A stretch of 15,546 bases of DNA from an uncultured Clostridium sp. (GTDB lineage Bacteria; Bacillota; Clostridia; TANB77; CAG-508): NCBI GenBank assembly GCA_950059165.1, contig CATLUC010000013.1, positions 7,594-23,139 on the forward strand. The letters are read 5' to 3'. This document shows positions 6,070-12,763 of the stretch, in pieces. A program made the translations under genes and the position numbers. The first letter of the stretch is position 1. Every line of letters starts with the position of its first letter. A model generated the notes under the pieces. The model was not told the DNA's origin. It ran no database searches and saw only the letters and a program-made list of their open reading frames with translations.

Positions 6070-6102
6070 AAACTTGAGGTCGCAAATTGCGACCTCAAGT
6101 TT
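6070..6102. terminator. Perfect 15-bp hairpin ending the kinase operon
   Basis: Bases 6070-6084 and 6088-6102 are perfect complements around an AAT loop, starting 2 bp after the operon's last stop. The stem is GC-rich for this region. It has only a three-T tail on the plus strand and AAA on the other side, so it is a likely terminator with a short U tract. Confidence 0.65.
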
Positions 6103-6127
6103 AGAAAAAGAAAAATAAGGTATTAAA

Positions 6128-6136
6128 TGATATAAT
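6128..6136 (+). promoter_or_regulatory. Extended -10 promoter element of the 6203 gene
   Basis: TGA-TATAAT is a full TGn-extended -10 box about 67 bp before the ATG. No -35 is recognisable at the right distance. Confidence 0.5.
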
Positions 6137-6202
6137 AAAAGAAATTTTAAATAGAAAAAATTTTCCGCAATGTGATATTTTTTTTGATTAGGGAGAGATA
6201 TA

Positions 6203-6538
6203 ATGTATAGAATTTTTTGTGAAAGCTATCAAAATTTTATAAATTCATTTGATGAAAGTAATTATAGGTTAGAAATTGCAAAACCACTAGAATTAATAGC
6301 AAATATTGATAAGTATATGGAAGAAGAAAAAAAACAAAGTGAATTATTTAAAAAATTGTGTGATTTAATTTATTTTATGAAAGAAAATGTTGAACGATTT
6401 CCTAAATTAAAAGCATTTTTATGGACTTTAAGTTCAAGAAATATGGAAGGGAAAAAGTATAATATAGCTAAAATAGAAGATTTAGAAGAACAGACCAAAC
6501 TTGTAAATTCATTTTTAAAATTAGCTTATTGGTATTAA
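6203..6538 (+). CDS. Uncharacterised 111-residue protein
   Basis: I do not recognise a named family. GGGAGAG sits 5 bp before the ATG and a strong terminator follows, so this is a genuine single-gene unit. The protein is soluble and mostly helical. It has an acidic/basic middle (MEEEKKQSELFKKL), an aromatic-rich LCDLIYFMKENVERFPKLKAFLWTL segment, and a hydrophobic C-terminus ending in LKLAYWY. There is no signal peptide, membrane helix, cysteine cluster or nucleotide-binding motif. The two cysteines (Cys6 and one near residue 53) are isolated. Base composition matches the neighbours. It may be a lineage-restricted cytosolic protein; nothing in its context names a job. Confidence 0.7.
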   Translation: MYRIFCESYQNFINSFDESNYRLEIAKPLELIANIDKYMEEEKKQSELFKKLCDLIYFMKENVERFPKLKAFLWTLSSRNMEGKKYNIAKIEDLEEQTKLVNSFLKLAYWY

Positions 6539-6551
6539 ATATAAGCTAGAA

Positions 6552-6576
6552 AAAAGGTCACTCTTTGTGACCTTTT
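6552..6576. terminator. Bidirectional terminator
   Basis: AAAAGGTCAC (6552-6561) and GTGACCTTTT (6567-6576) form a perfect 10-bp stem around TCTTT. It works on paper for the 6203 gene on the plus strand, and for the decayed asnB copy at 6587-6667 on the minus strand. Confidence 0.78.
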
Positions 6577-6586
6577 ACTCTACCAT

Positions 6587-6667
6587 TTACAATTCTAATT
6601 TTGGCTGATACCTCTCTAGCCACATATTAACTTGGCAAAGATAAGCCATAAGCTGTGGACCAGTCAT
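6587..6667 (-). pseudogene. Decayed 3' end of a second asnB copy
   Basis: On the minus strand these 81 bp read M-T-G-P-Q-L-M-A-Y-L-C-Q-V-N-M-W-L-E-R-Y then Q-P-K-L-E-L and a TAA stop. That is the C-terminus of the intact asparagine synthase at 8522-10369, with two conservative changes (Lys to Arg, Ile to Leu). By hand alignment against 8522-8602, 69 of 81 bases match and most differences are silent. The fragment therefore descends from a coding paralogue rather than a recent copy. Upstream of its Met the similarity ends at once and a stop (TGA, 6674-6676 on the minus strand) appears. The region 6539-6821 otherwise holds only the terminator and non-coding AT-rich sequence. Confidence 0.85.
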
Positions 6668-6821
6668 CGGGTGTCAGAAAAAAACACGAACAGCAAACCT
6701 ATGCTATTCTAAGAGAAAGTGGAAAATTCTAATTCTGCATTTTTGTAATAAAACTAAAAAAGTAACGAAAAAACAGTAAAATTTAATAAATATAATTACC
6801 AAGAAACAAAAGAAAGGAAAA

Positions 6822-6968
6822 ATGAATATGAATAAAGAAACAAAATATAATAAAAAAGAAGAAAAAGATAATTATAAAGTAATTTGCACATTTGATAAAA
6901 ATGGGCCAAGTTTTCAAAAAGTGATGGAAACAATATTAATAAATAAATTAAATAATATGAAAGATTAA
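6822..6968 (+). CDS. Small 48-residue protein, function unknown
   Basis: An AAAGGA (6814-6819) lies 2 bp before the ATG at 6822 and 8 bp before a second in-frame ATG at 6828, which may be the real start. The translation is a basic, Asn/Lys-rich head followed by YKVICTFDKNGPSFQKVMETILINKL. That looks like one beta-strand, a Gly-Pro-Ser turn and an amphipathic helix rather than random sequence. Tiny ORFs of this build often accompany recombinase or conjugative-element genes in clostridia, but no specific family match is claimed. It lies between the decayed asnB end and the dinD promoter. It could be a real small protein or a remnant. Confidence 0.45.
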   Translation: MNMNKETKYNKKEEKDNYKVICTFDKNGPSFQKVMETILINKLNNMKD

Positions 6969-6978
6969 TAATAATTGC

Positions 6979-7007
6979 TTGACATTACAAAACAAATGTT
7001 TTAAAAT
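6979..7007 (+). promoter_or_regulatory. Promoter of dinD-NUDIX
   Basis: A consensus -35 TTGACA (6979-6984) and -10 TAAAAT (7002-7007) have 17-bp spacing. A second TATAAT at 7021-7026 lacks a good -35. The leader to the dinD ATG is about 100 nt. Confidence 0.7.
6989..7002. promoter_or_regulatory. LexA-like operator inside the dinD promoter
   Basis: AAAACAAATGTTTT is a 14-bp inverted repeat with the core AAC-AAAT-GTT. This agrees with the central part of the Gram-positive LexA/DinR box (CGAAC-N4-GTTCG, with RNRY in the middle) but lacks the outer C/G positions. It sits between the -35 and -10, where a bound repressor would block RNA polymerase. The downstream gene is of the damage-inducible DinD family, which supports the reading. 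Confidence 0.5.
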
Positions 7008-7115
7008 AATATCGCAATAGTATAATATAAATTAGTAAAATAAATATACCAATAAACGAATTAAAAAATAATCTTAAATATGCTATTATGAGTATTTTAA
7101 ATGGGAGTGATGTTC

Positions 7116-7976
7116 ATGGAATTTGAAAAAGCAAAACTAATAGAGTTAAAAGAAAAATTTGATTCTATTATTAATACAGAAGAAAAAGAAAATGTAGAAT
7201 TTTGGTATGCTAGAGATTTACAGACTCAACTTGGTTATAAAAGATGGGAAAATTTTATAGAAGTAATCAAAAAGGCAATTCAATCATGTGGAAATGCCGA
7301 AATACCAAAAGAAAATCATTTTCGTGAGGTTACGAAAATGATAAGTTTAGCAAAAGGAGCTAAAAGACAAGTAGAAGACTATATGTTAACAAGATATGCT
7401 TGTTATTTAATTGCTCAAAATGGTGATTCTAAAAAAGAAGAAATAGCATTTGCACAAACTTATTTTGCAGTTCAGACAAGGAAACAGGAAATAATAGAAG
7501 ATAGAATAAAATTAATGAATCGATTAGAAGCAAGAGAAAAACTAAAAGAATCAGAAAAACAATTATCAAAAAACATCTATGAAAGAGGAGTCGATGATTT
7601 AGGATTTGCAAGAATTCGTTCAAAAGGAGATTCAGCTTTATTTGGAGGATTAAATACTATGCAAATGAAAGCAAAATATGGAGTAAAAGAAAATAGACCA
7701 CTTGCAGACTTTTTACCAACACTGACAATAGCAGCAAAGAATTTAGCAACTGAAATGACAAATTATAATGTAACTGAAAAAAATATGTATGGAGAAGAAA
7801 GTATAACAGATGAACATATAGATAATAATTTGAGTGTAAGGAAAATGTTAAATAAAAGAGGGATAAAGCCAGAAGATTTAAAACCAGCAGAGGATCTAAA
7901 AAAATTGGAAAGAAGAGTAAGATCAGAAAATAAAAAATTAGCAAATAGTAATAAATTACCAAAAAGAAATAAATAA
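7116..7976 (+). CDS. dinD: DNA damage-inducible protein D (DinD family)
   Basis: A 286-residue protein of the DinD family. In E. coli dinD is an SOS-induced, LexA-controlled gene whose product modulates RecA filament activity. The N-terminal half has the BRO-like pattern typical of the family: FWYARDLQTQLGYKRWENFIEVIKKAIQSC, then HFREVTKMISLAKGAKRQVEDYMLTRYACYLIAQNGDSKKEEIAFAQTYFAVQTRKQE. The second half has a coiled-coil-like charged stretch, RGVDDLGFARIRSKGDSALFGG, and a basic tail. The ATG at 7116 was preferred because GGAG (7104-7107) lies 8 bp upstream; the ATGs at 7101 and 7110 are before or too close to it. The promoter contains a LexA-like box. A NUDIX gene follows 19 bp later, probably in the same transcript. 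dinD is often found on mobile or accessory DNA, as the asnB remnants here suggest. Confidence 0.88.
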   Translation: MEFEKAKLIELKEKFDSIINTEEKENVEFWYARDLQTQLGYKRWENFIEVIKKAIQSCGNAEIPKENHFREVTKMISLAKGAKRQVEDYMLTRYACYLIAQNGDSKKEEIAFAQTYFAVQTRKQEIIEDRIKLMNRLEAREKLKESEKQLSKNIYERGVDDLGFARIRSKGDSALFGGLNTMQMKAKYGVKENRPLADFLPTLTIAAKNLATEMTNYNVTEKNMYGEESITDEHIDNNLSVRKMLNKRGIKPEDLKPAEDLKKLERRVRSENKKLANSNKLPKRNK

Positions 7977-7995
7977 AAATATCAAGGAGGAAGAA

Positions 7996-8427
7996 ATGGA
8001 AAGATTTAAATTAGTAACAGCAGTACATTTAATATTAATAGAAGATGAAAAAATATTATTACAAAGAAGATATAATACAGGATATGAAGATGGTAATTAT
8101 AGTATTGTAGCAGGTCATATAGATGGCAATGAAAGTGTACTAAAAGCAATGCAAAGAGAAGCATTAGAGGAAGCTGGAATAAAAATACTACAAGAAGATT
8201 TAAAAATTGTTCATGTTATGCATAGAAGAACACCTGATAGAGAAAGTATAGATTATTTCTTAATTTGCGAAAAATATGATGGAGAAATTACAATTATGGA
8301 GAAAGATAAGTGCGATGAATTAAAATTTTATAACTTAAATGATTTGCCCAATAATGTAATTCCATATGTAAAAAAAGGAATAGAAAGTTACTTAAACAAT
8401 GAACCATTTTCTATATATGGCTGGTAA
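7996..8427 (+). CDS. NUDIX hydrolase
   Basis: A 143-residue single-domain NUDIX protein hydrolysing a nucleoside diphosphate linked to another moiety, using Mg2+ bound by the NUDIX box. The box is complete at residues 40-62: Gly40, Glu46, Arg54-Glu55, Glu58-Glu59 and Gly61 match G-x5-E-x7-R-E-U-x-E-E-x-G-U. The start is fixed by AAGGAGG 5 bp upstream of the ATG. The substrate cannot be read from sequence. The SIVAGHIDGNESV segment resembles small MutT-like family members, so nucleotide-pool cleaning after DNA damage is a reasonable guess given its place directly behind dinD in one probable transcript. It ends convergently with asnB, with a shared hairpin at 8491-8520. Confidence 0.87.
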   Translation: MERFKLVTAVHLILIEDEKILLQRRYNTGYEDGNYSIVAGHIDGNESVLKAMQREALEEAGIKILQEDLKIVHVMHRRTPDRESIDYFLICEKYDGEITIMEKDKCDELKFYNLNDLPNNVIPYVKKGIESYLNNEPFSIYGW

Positions 8428-8490
8428 AATATGTTACCTAAAAAATGCCAAACACTTGGATGCCAAAAAATAACACATAAAAATATAGGG

Positions 8491-8520
8491 ATAGAGGCCC
8501 TATAAAGAACCTCTATTTTA
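8491..8520. terminator. Terminator between NUDIX gene and asnB
   Basis: ATAGAGG (8491-8497) pairs with CCTCTAT (8510-8516) around a 12-nt loop, then TTTTA. It serves the NUDIX gene on the plus strand. On the minus strand it directly follows the asnB stop but its T run is weaker. Confidence 0.58.
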
Positions 8521-8521
8521 C

Positions 8522-10369
8522 CTAAATTTCAAGCTTCGGCTGGTACTTCTCAAGCCACATATTAACCTGGCAAAGATAAGCCATAAGCTGTGGACCTGTC
8601 ATTAGTTGCCCAAACCAAGGGCGTAAAAAAGCTGTACCATCTGTTTTCAAAATATCCAAAATAAAATCACGATTTAGCAAATTATTTATTGGTGCATTTT
8701 TATCTTCCATAATTTTAGTTAGCATAGACTTAACCTTAGACAAATAAGTAGGATTATGGGTTTTAGGGTAAGGAGATTTTTTTCTATCAACAATTTCATC
8801 AGGCAAGAAATCTTTAGAAACATAACGAAGTAAGCCTTTTTCTCTACCATTTAAAGCCTTAATTTCCCAAGGAATATTCCAAACATACTCGGCTAGTCGA
8901 TAATCGCAAAAAGGAACACGAAGCTCAAAACCATTATACATAGCCATTCTATCAGAACGGTCTAATAAAGTTTGCATGAACCAATTTAAGGTTAAATGAG
9001 ATATTTTTCGCTTTTCGGCAGTTTCTTTAGAATCTATGTCTAATATTTCTACTTCAGACAAACTTTCATTATAACGAAAATCAACATATTCTTTTAATTT
9101 GACTTTTTCACTTATCCCAGGATTTAACAATTGTTGTCTTTCATTAAGAGCAATTGACCAAGGGAAAGTATTACTATTTAAGCTATCTTCACGGAAAAAC
9201 CAAGGATAGCCACCAAAAATTTCATCAGCACATTCACCAGTTAAAGACACTGTCATCTCCTTCTTCACATTTTTACAAAATAGAAGTAAAGAAGAATCAA
9301 TATCAGCCATACCAGGCATATCTCTAGCAATCATTGCATCTTCTAAGCTATTAGCAAGTTCTGGGGTATCAATTACAATATTATGATGATTAGTATGCAA
9401 ATTTTTAGTCATCAAGTTAATATAATAATTATCAGAATTTGGTTGAAAATCACTTTTTACAAAATTTTTATCATTATCAACATAATCAATTGAATAAGTA
9501 TCTAAAGGTGGCAAACCTTGCTCTTTGCAATAATCAGATGCAAATTTAGTAATAATACTAGAATCTAATCCACCTGACAAGAAAGTACATAAAGGAACAT
9601 CTGAAACAAGTTGCCTTGTAATAGAATCATTTAATAAAAACTTCAACTTTTCACAAGTCATTGCAAAACTATCAGTATGTTCTTTAGAAACAAGTTTCCA
9701 ATATCTTTCTAGATGCAAGCCAGAAGAATTAAAAATTCCAAAATGAGCAGGCTTTACCTCAAATATATTTTTAAAAATAGTTGTTCCAGGCGTATGGCTA
9801 GGACCAATGCCAAACAACTCACAAATTCCTTGATTATCTAATTCTTTAGAAATGCCTGGGTATTCAAAAAGTGCCTTTATTTCAGAAGCAAAAATCAAAG
9901 TATTATTTTTAATAGTGTAAAATAAAGGCTTTACACCAAAATGGTCACGAGCCAAAAACAGTTCTTGTTTTTTACTATTCCAAATAGCAAAAGCAAAAAT
10001 ACCATTTAAATGATTAACAACATCATTTCCATAATGAATATAGCTTTTTAGCAAAACCTCTGTATCTGAATAACTATTAAAAGTAAAACCATTTTCCTCT
10101 AAAGTTTTTCGAAGCTCTTTAGTATTATAAAGTTGACCATTATAGCAAATAACAAAATTACCATAAGAAGCCTTTTCAATCATTGGTTGCCTGCCACCTT
10201 TTGGGTCAATTACAATTAACCTTTTATGACCCATACAAACTTGTTCATCTATGTAATATCCATCTTCATCAGGACCTCTTTTGCAGAGAGTTTCATTCAT
10301 TTTCTCCAAAATGCTCCTGTTTTGCATAGTATTCTCTTTTCTATTTACAAAACCAACAAAACCACACAT
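8522..10369 (-). CDS. asnB: Asparagine synthase (glutamine-hydrolysing)
   Basis: Makes asparagine from aspartate, ATP and glutamine in the cytosol. The 615 residues match the long bacterial AsnB/AsnO type. Cys2 (MCGFVGF) is the nucleophile of the N-terminal class II glutaminase domain (about 1-215), with YNGQLYN and SDTEVLLKSYIHYG as further glutaminase motifs. The C-terminal synthetase domain carries the pyrophosphate loop SGGLDSS at 265-271, SLTGECADEIFGGYPWF, DRSDRMAMYNGFELRVPFCD, and a final MTGPQLMAYLCQVNMWLEKY. AGGAGG lies about 5 bp before the ATG. A TACAAT at 10397-10402 (minus strand) may be its -10 box, without a good -35. An 81-bp decayed copy of its own 3' end lies 1.9 kb away in the same orientation, so the locus once held two asnB genes. 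Confidence 0.95.
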   Translation of the reverse strand: MCGFVGFVNRKENTMQNRSILEKMNETLCKRGPDEDGYYIDEQVCMGHKRLIVIDPKGGRQPMIEKASYGNFVICYNGQLYNTKELRKTLEENGFTFNSYSDTEVLLKSYIHYGNDVVNHLNGIFAFAIWNSKKQELFLARDHFGVKPLFYTIKNNTLIFASEIKALFEYPGISKELDNQGICELFGIGPSHTPGTTIFKNIFEVKPAHFGIFNSSGLHLERYWKLVSKEHTDSFAMTCEKLKFLLNDSITRQLVSDVPLCTFLSGGLDSSIITKFASDYCKEQGLPPLDTYSIDYVDNDKNFVKSDFQPNSDNYYINLMTKNLHTNHHNIVIDTPELANSLEDAMIARDMPGMADIDSSLLLFCKNVKKEMTVSLTGECADEIFGGYPWFFREDSLNSNTFPWSIALNERQQLLNPGISEKVKLKEYVDFRYNESLSEVEILDIDSKETAEKRKISHLTLNWFMQTLLDRSDRMAMYNGFELRVPFCDYRLAEYVWNIPWEIKALNGREKGLLRYVSKDFLPDEIVDRKKSPYPKTHNPTYLSKVKSMLTKIMEDKNAPINNLLNRDFILDILKTDGTAFLRPWFGQLMTGPQLMAYLCQVNMWLEKYQPKLEI

Positions 10370-10602
10370 AATAACCTCCTAAAATATTCATATTTTATTG
10401 TATGCAAAAAAGCTCATAAAATTTATTGATTTTTACAAAAAGTTATAGTAAACTAGCAATTGAGGGAAAAGATAGAAAAATAATTAAAATTTTGCTATTT
10501 ATAAACCTTGTATTAATGAGAAATTATGGCCTGAATAATATTCAAAATATGGGGAATTATTTATTCTGATTTGTGCCTTTAAGGAAAGGAAACATAGTAA
10601 AT
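10370..10602. other. Divergent asnB / DUF5662 intergenic region
   Basis: About 230 bp, AT-rich, containing the upstream sequences of two divergent genes. I see a possible asnB -10 (TACAAT, minus strand, 10397-10402) and the AAAGGA of the DUF5662 gene (10585-10590). I found no T-box, riboswitch or strong hairpin, and no convincing plus-strand promoter. Confidence 0.5.
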
Positions 10603-11148
10603 ATGAAAATAAAAAATATAATAGGACATTTTAAATTAATAACACACCATAGATGGGTTGTGTTCAAATTATGTTGCAAATTAGGCAAGCCATGGAGAGG
10701 GCTTGTACATGATTTATCAAAATATTCACCAACAGAATTTTTTGAAGGAGTTAAATATTATGTTGGTGACCATTCGCCAATTACAGAAGCTAAAAGAGAC
10801 AAAGGATATTCAGAAGCATGGCTTCATCATAAAGGAAGAAATAAGCATCATTTTGAATATTGGACAGACCATAAAGCACCACAAGTAAATCCTGTAATTC
10901 CATACCCATATGCAGTAGAAATGATTTGCGACAAATTAGCAGCAAGCATTATCTATCAAGGTAAAAACTGGACAAAGGAATATGAGCTTTCTTATTGGAA
11001 TGAAAAAGAAAAAGATAAAGTAGAGATGAACCCTAAAATAAGAGATTTTATAACAGCTGTTATGACTGAGGTTGCTGAAAATGGAATTGATAAAACATTG
11101 ACAAAGCAAAATATAAAACAATTATATGACAAATATGTTTTGGTATAA
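10603..11148 (+). CDS. DUF5662 family protein
   Basis: A 181-residue protein of the uncharacterised DUF5662 family. Family blocks are GHFKLITHHRWVV (residues 8-20), GLVHDLSKYSPTEFFEGVKYY, WLHHKGRNKHHFEYWTDH, YPYAVEMICDKLAASI and a C-terminal helix pair. The His-Asp in VHDLSK and the five-histidine block HHKGRNKHH recall metal-binding HD-type phosphohydrolases; that role is inferred, not shown. There is no signal peptide, so it is probably cytosolic. I chose the ATG at 10603 because AAAGGA (10585-10590) lies 12 bp upstream. An upstream in-frame GTG at 10573 precedes the ribosome binding site. It reads away from asnB and has no clear terminator before the next promoter at 11181. Confidence 0.83.
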   Translation: MKIKNIIGHFKLITHHRWVVFKLCCKLGKPWRGLVHDLSKYSPTEFFEGVKYYVGDHSPITEAKRDKGYSEAWLHHKGRNKHHFEYWTDHKAPQVNPVIPYPYAVEMICDKLAASIIYQGKNWTKEYELSYWNEKEKDKVEMNPKIRDFITAVMTEVAENGIDKTLTKQNIKQLYDKYVLV

Positions 11149-11180
11149 TTGGGACAGGTTGAAATTTTTGATTTACATAA

Positions 11181-11209
11181 TTGACTTCTAAAAATAATTT
11201 TGATATAAT
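11181..11209 (+). promoter_or_regulatory. Promoter of the PPP phosphatase gene
   Basis: -35 TTGACT (11181-11186) and -10 TATAAT (11204-11209) have 17-bp spacing and a TGA extension before the -10. This is one of the best promoters in the window. Confidence 0.83.
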
Positions 11210-11247
11210 AGATACATAATTTATGCCTAGAAGGGAATTTAAAAGAG

Positions 11248-12648
11248 ATGAAATATATAGAAGAAAAAGATGTTGAAAAATCAAAAGTAAAAATTTCAGA
11301 AAGTAAAATACAATTAGAAAAATATGATATGTACTATATAACTATCCCTATAAAAGATGGAACAACTAAGAAAGTAAGACTTTTTTGTGAAAAAGGAACA
11401 ATTCCAGATTTTCAAAGTGAATTATTTAAAGACTACAAAAAGAGGTACAAAGAAGAGCTAAATTATTTTTTTATACAAAGATTATATGGAAGCAATGGGT
11501 TAATGTCAAAACAAGTAAGAGATGACTATATATATTTAGGTGGAGAATTCTTACAAAATGATAATTATTTAGCTAATAGGCATATGATACAAGAAAATGG
11601 AAAAACTGGACAACAAAATTTTAATAATAATTTATTTAAAATAAAAATGCAAGTAGAAGCAAAAGAAAGTCAACAAAAAAACCAAAATCAAAGTACATTA
11701 AACAATAGTGGAAAACACTATTGTTTAAGCGATGTTCATGGAATGTATGGCTCATATATGCAAGTAATAAAAAAATTAAGACATAATGACCACTTATATA
11801 TTATAGGAGATGTAATAGACAGAGGAAAAGACGGAATAAAAATTATACAAGATATTATGACAAGACAAGTGAGTCCAAATAGTAATCCACAAATAACATT
11901 TTTATTAGGAAATCATGAAATGCAATTTTTAGAAACATTATTAATAATGGCAAACTATGGATTAAGTGAGAAAGATTTAAAAAATATAATACAACGAAAG
12001 GAAATAAAAGAACAAATTGAAGAATATCAATCATTAAATGAAGATATATATAAAGAAGAATTAAAAAGATGTGAAGAAAAGTATAAAAAATATGATAAAG
12101 AATATCAAGAACTAATAGATGTAAAAAAACTAAGTGAAAAAAACCTATATTATATAGGATTATGGCTAACTTCAAATAGAGGAAATACAACGATTTTCGA
12201 TTTCTTTAAAAGAAATATACAACAACAAAATGATATATATGAATTTCTTAACAATTCTTATGTAGTATTACCACAACAAATAAATGATAAAGATTATTTA
12301 TTTGTTCATGCAATGCCACCAAAAGATATAAATATGTTAAAAAGTATGAAAGAAACAGGAAAAGGATATAGGTATAATGAATTATCAAGACAAGATTATG
12401 GATATATGCTACAAGAAAAAAAGGAAGAAACATATAAACAAAGTAAAGAATGTGGATTTACAACAATATGTGGACATACCTCAAAAGATGGAGAGATTGT
12501 TAGAAATGAAGAGAAATCTTATATTAGAATAGATACAGGTTGTGGATTTAATAGACCAAATTCCAAATTGGCATTATATTGTGTAGAAGATGACAGTGTA
12601 CAATATATTAACGAAAAAGAAGAAAATCGAAATTATTTAAATAGATAA
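11248..12648 (+). CDS. PPP-type metallophosphoesterase with extra N-terminal domain
   Basis: A 466-residue protein. The C-terminal two thirds form a calcineurin-like phosphoesterase of the bacterial PPP Ser/Thr phosphatase type. Metal and catalytic motifs are complete: SDVHG (161-165), GDVIDRG (187-193), GNHE (221-224), FVHAMPP with His354, CGHT with His410, and an IDTGCGFN end typical of PPP proteins. It probably removes phosphate from Ser/Thr residues, or from diadenosine tetraphosphate as in PrpE-like enzymes. Two additions are unusual: about 150 N-terminal residues I cannot assign, and a charged helical insertion of about 60 residues (239-298) after GNHE. AGAAGGGA lies 11 bp before the ATG. 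It is transcribed alone, with its own promoter and terminator, just upstream of the PrpC/PrkC pair, so overlap with that pathway is plausible but unproven. Confidence 0.82.
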   Translation: MKYIEEKDVEKSKVKISESKIQLEKYDMYYITIPIKDGTTKKVRLFCEKGTIPDFQSELFKDYKKRYKEELNYFFIQRLYGSNGLMSKQVRDDYIYLGGEFLQNDNYLANRHMIQENGKTGQQNFNNNLFKIKMQVEAKESQQKNQNQSTLNNSGKHYCLSDVHGMYGSYMQVIKKLRHNDHLYIIGDVIDRGKDGIKIIQDIMTRQVSPNSNPQITFLLGNHEMQFLETLLIMANYGLSEKDLKNIIQRKEIKEQIEEYQSLNEDIYKEELKRCEEKYKKYDKEYQELIDVKKLSEKNLYYIGLWLTSNRGNTTIFDFFKRNIQQQNDIYEFLNNSYVVLPQQINDKDYLFVHAMPPKDINMLKSMKETGKGYRYNELSRQDYGYMLQEKKEETYKQSKECGFTTICGHTSKDGEIVRNEEKSYIRIDTGCGFNRPNSKLALYCVEDDSVQYINEKEENRNYLNR

Positions 12649-12651
12649 AAC

Positions 12652-12681
12652 AAAAGCATGGTTTTTAAGCTATGCTTTTTT
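12652..12681 (+). terminator. Rho-independent terminator of the PPP phosphatase gene
   Basis: AAAAGCAT (12652-12659) pairs with ATGCTTTT (12672-12679) around a 12-nt loop, ending in a run of six T. Confidence 0.75.
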
Positions 12682-12694
12682 GTTACCAAAATTA

Positions 12695-12723
12695 TTGCAA
12701 AAAAACAAAACTTGTGATATAAA
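12695..12723 (+). promoter_or_regulatory. Promoter of prpC-prkC
   Basis: -35 TTGCAA (12695-12700) and -10 TATAAA (12718-12723) have 17-bp spacing and a TGA extension. The same TGTGATATAAAAT string forms the -10 region of the 4034 operon. Confidence 0.75.
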
Positions 12724-12763
12724 ATACATAGGAAAACTATAAGCTTAAAAAAGAGGTGAAAAA

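Noticed and set aside
6577..6821. A small RNA gene in the gap
   Set aside because: The conserved part is explained by the asnB tail; the rest shows no stable hairpin or terminator of its own.
10573..10602. GTG at 10573 as start of the DUF5662 gene
   Set aside because: It precedes the ribosome binding site at 10585-10590, and the extra ten residues are not like the family's N-terminus.
10370..10602. T-box or other riboswitch controlling asnB
   Set aside because: No conserved T-box core, specifier stem or antiterminator pair was found on the minus strand upstream of asnB.
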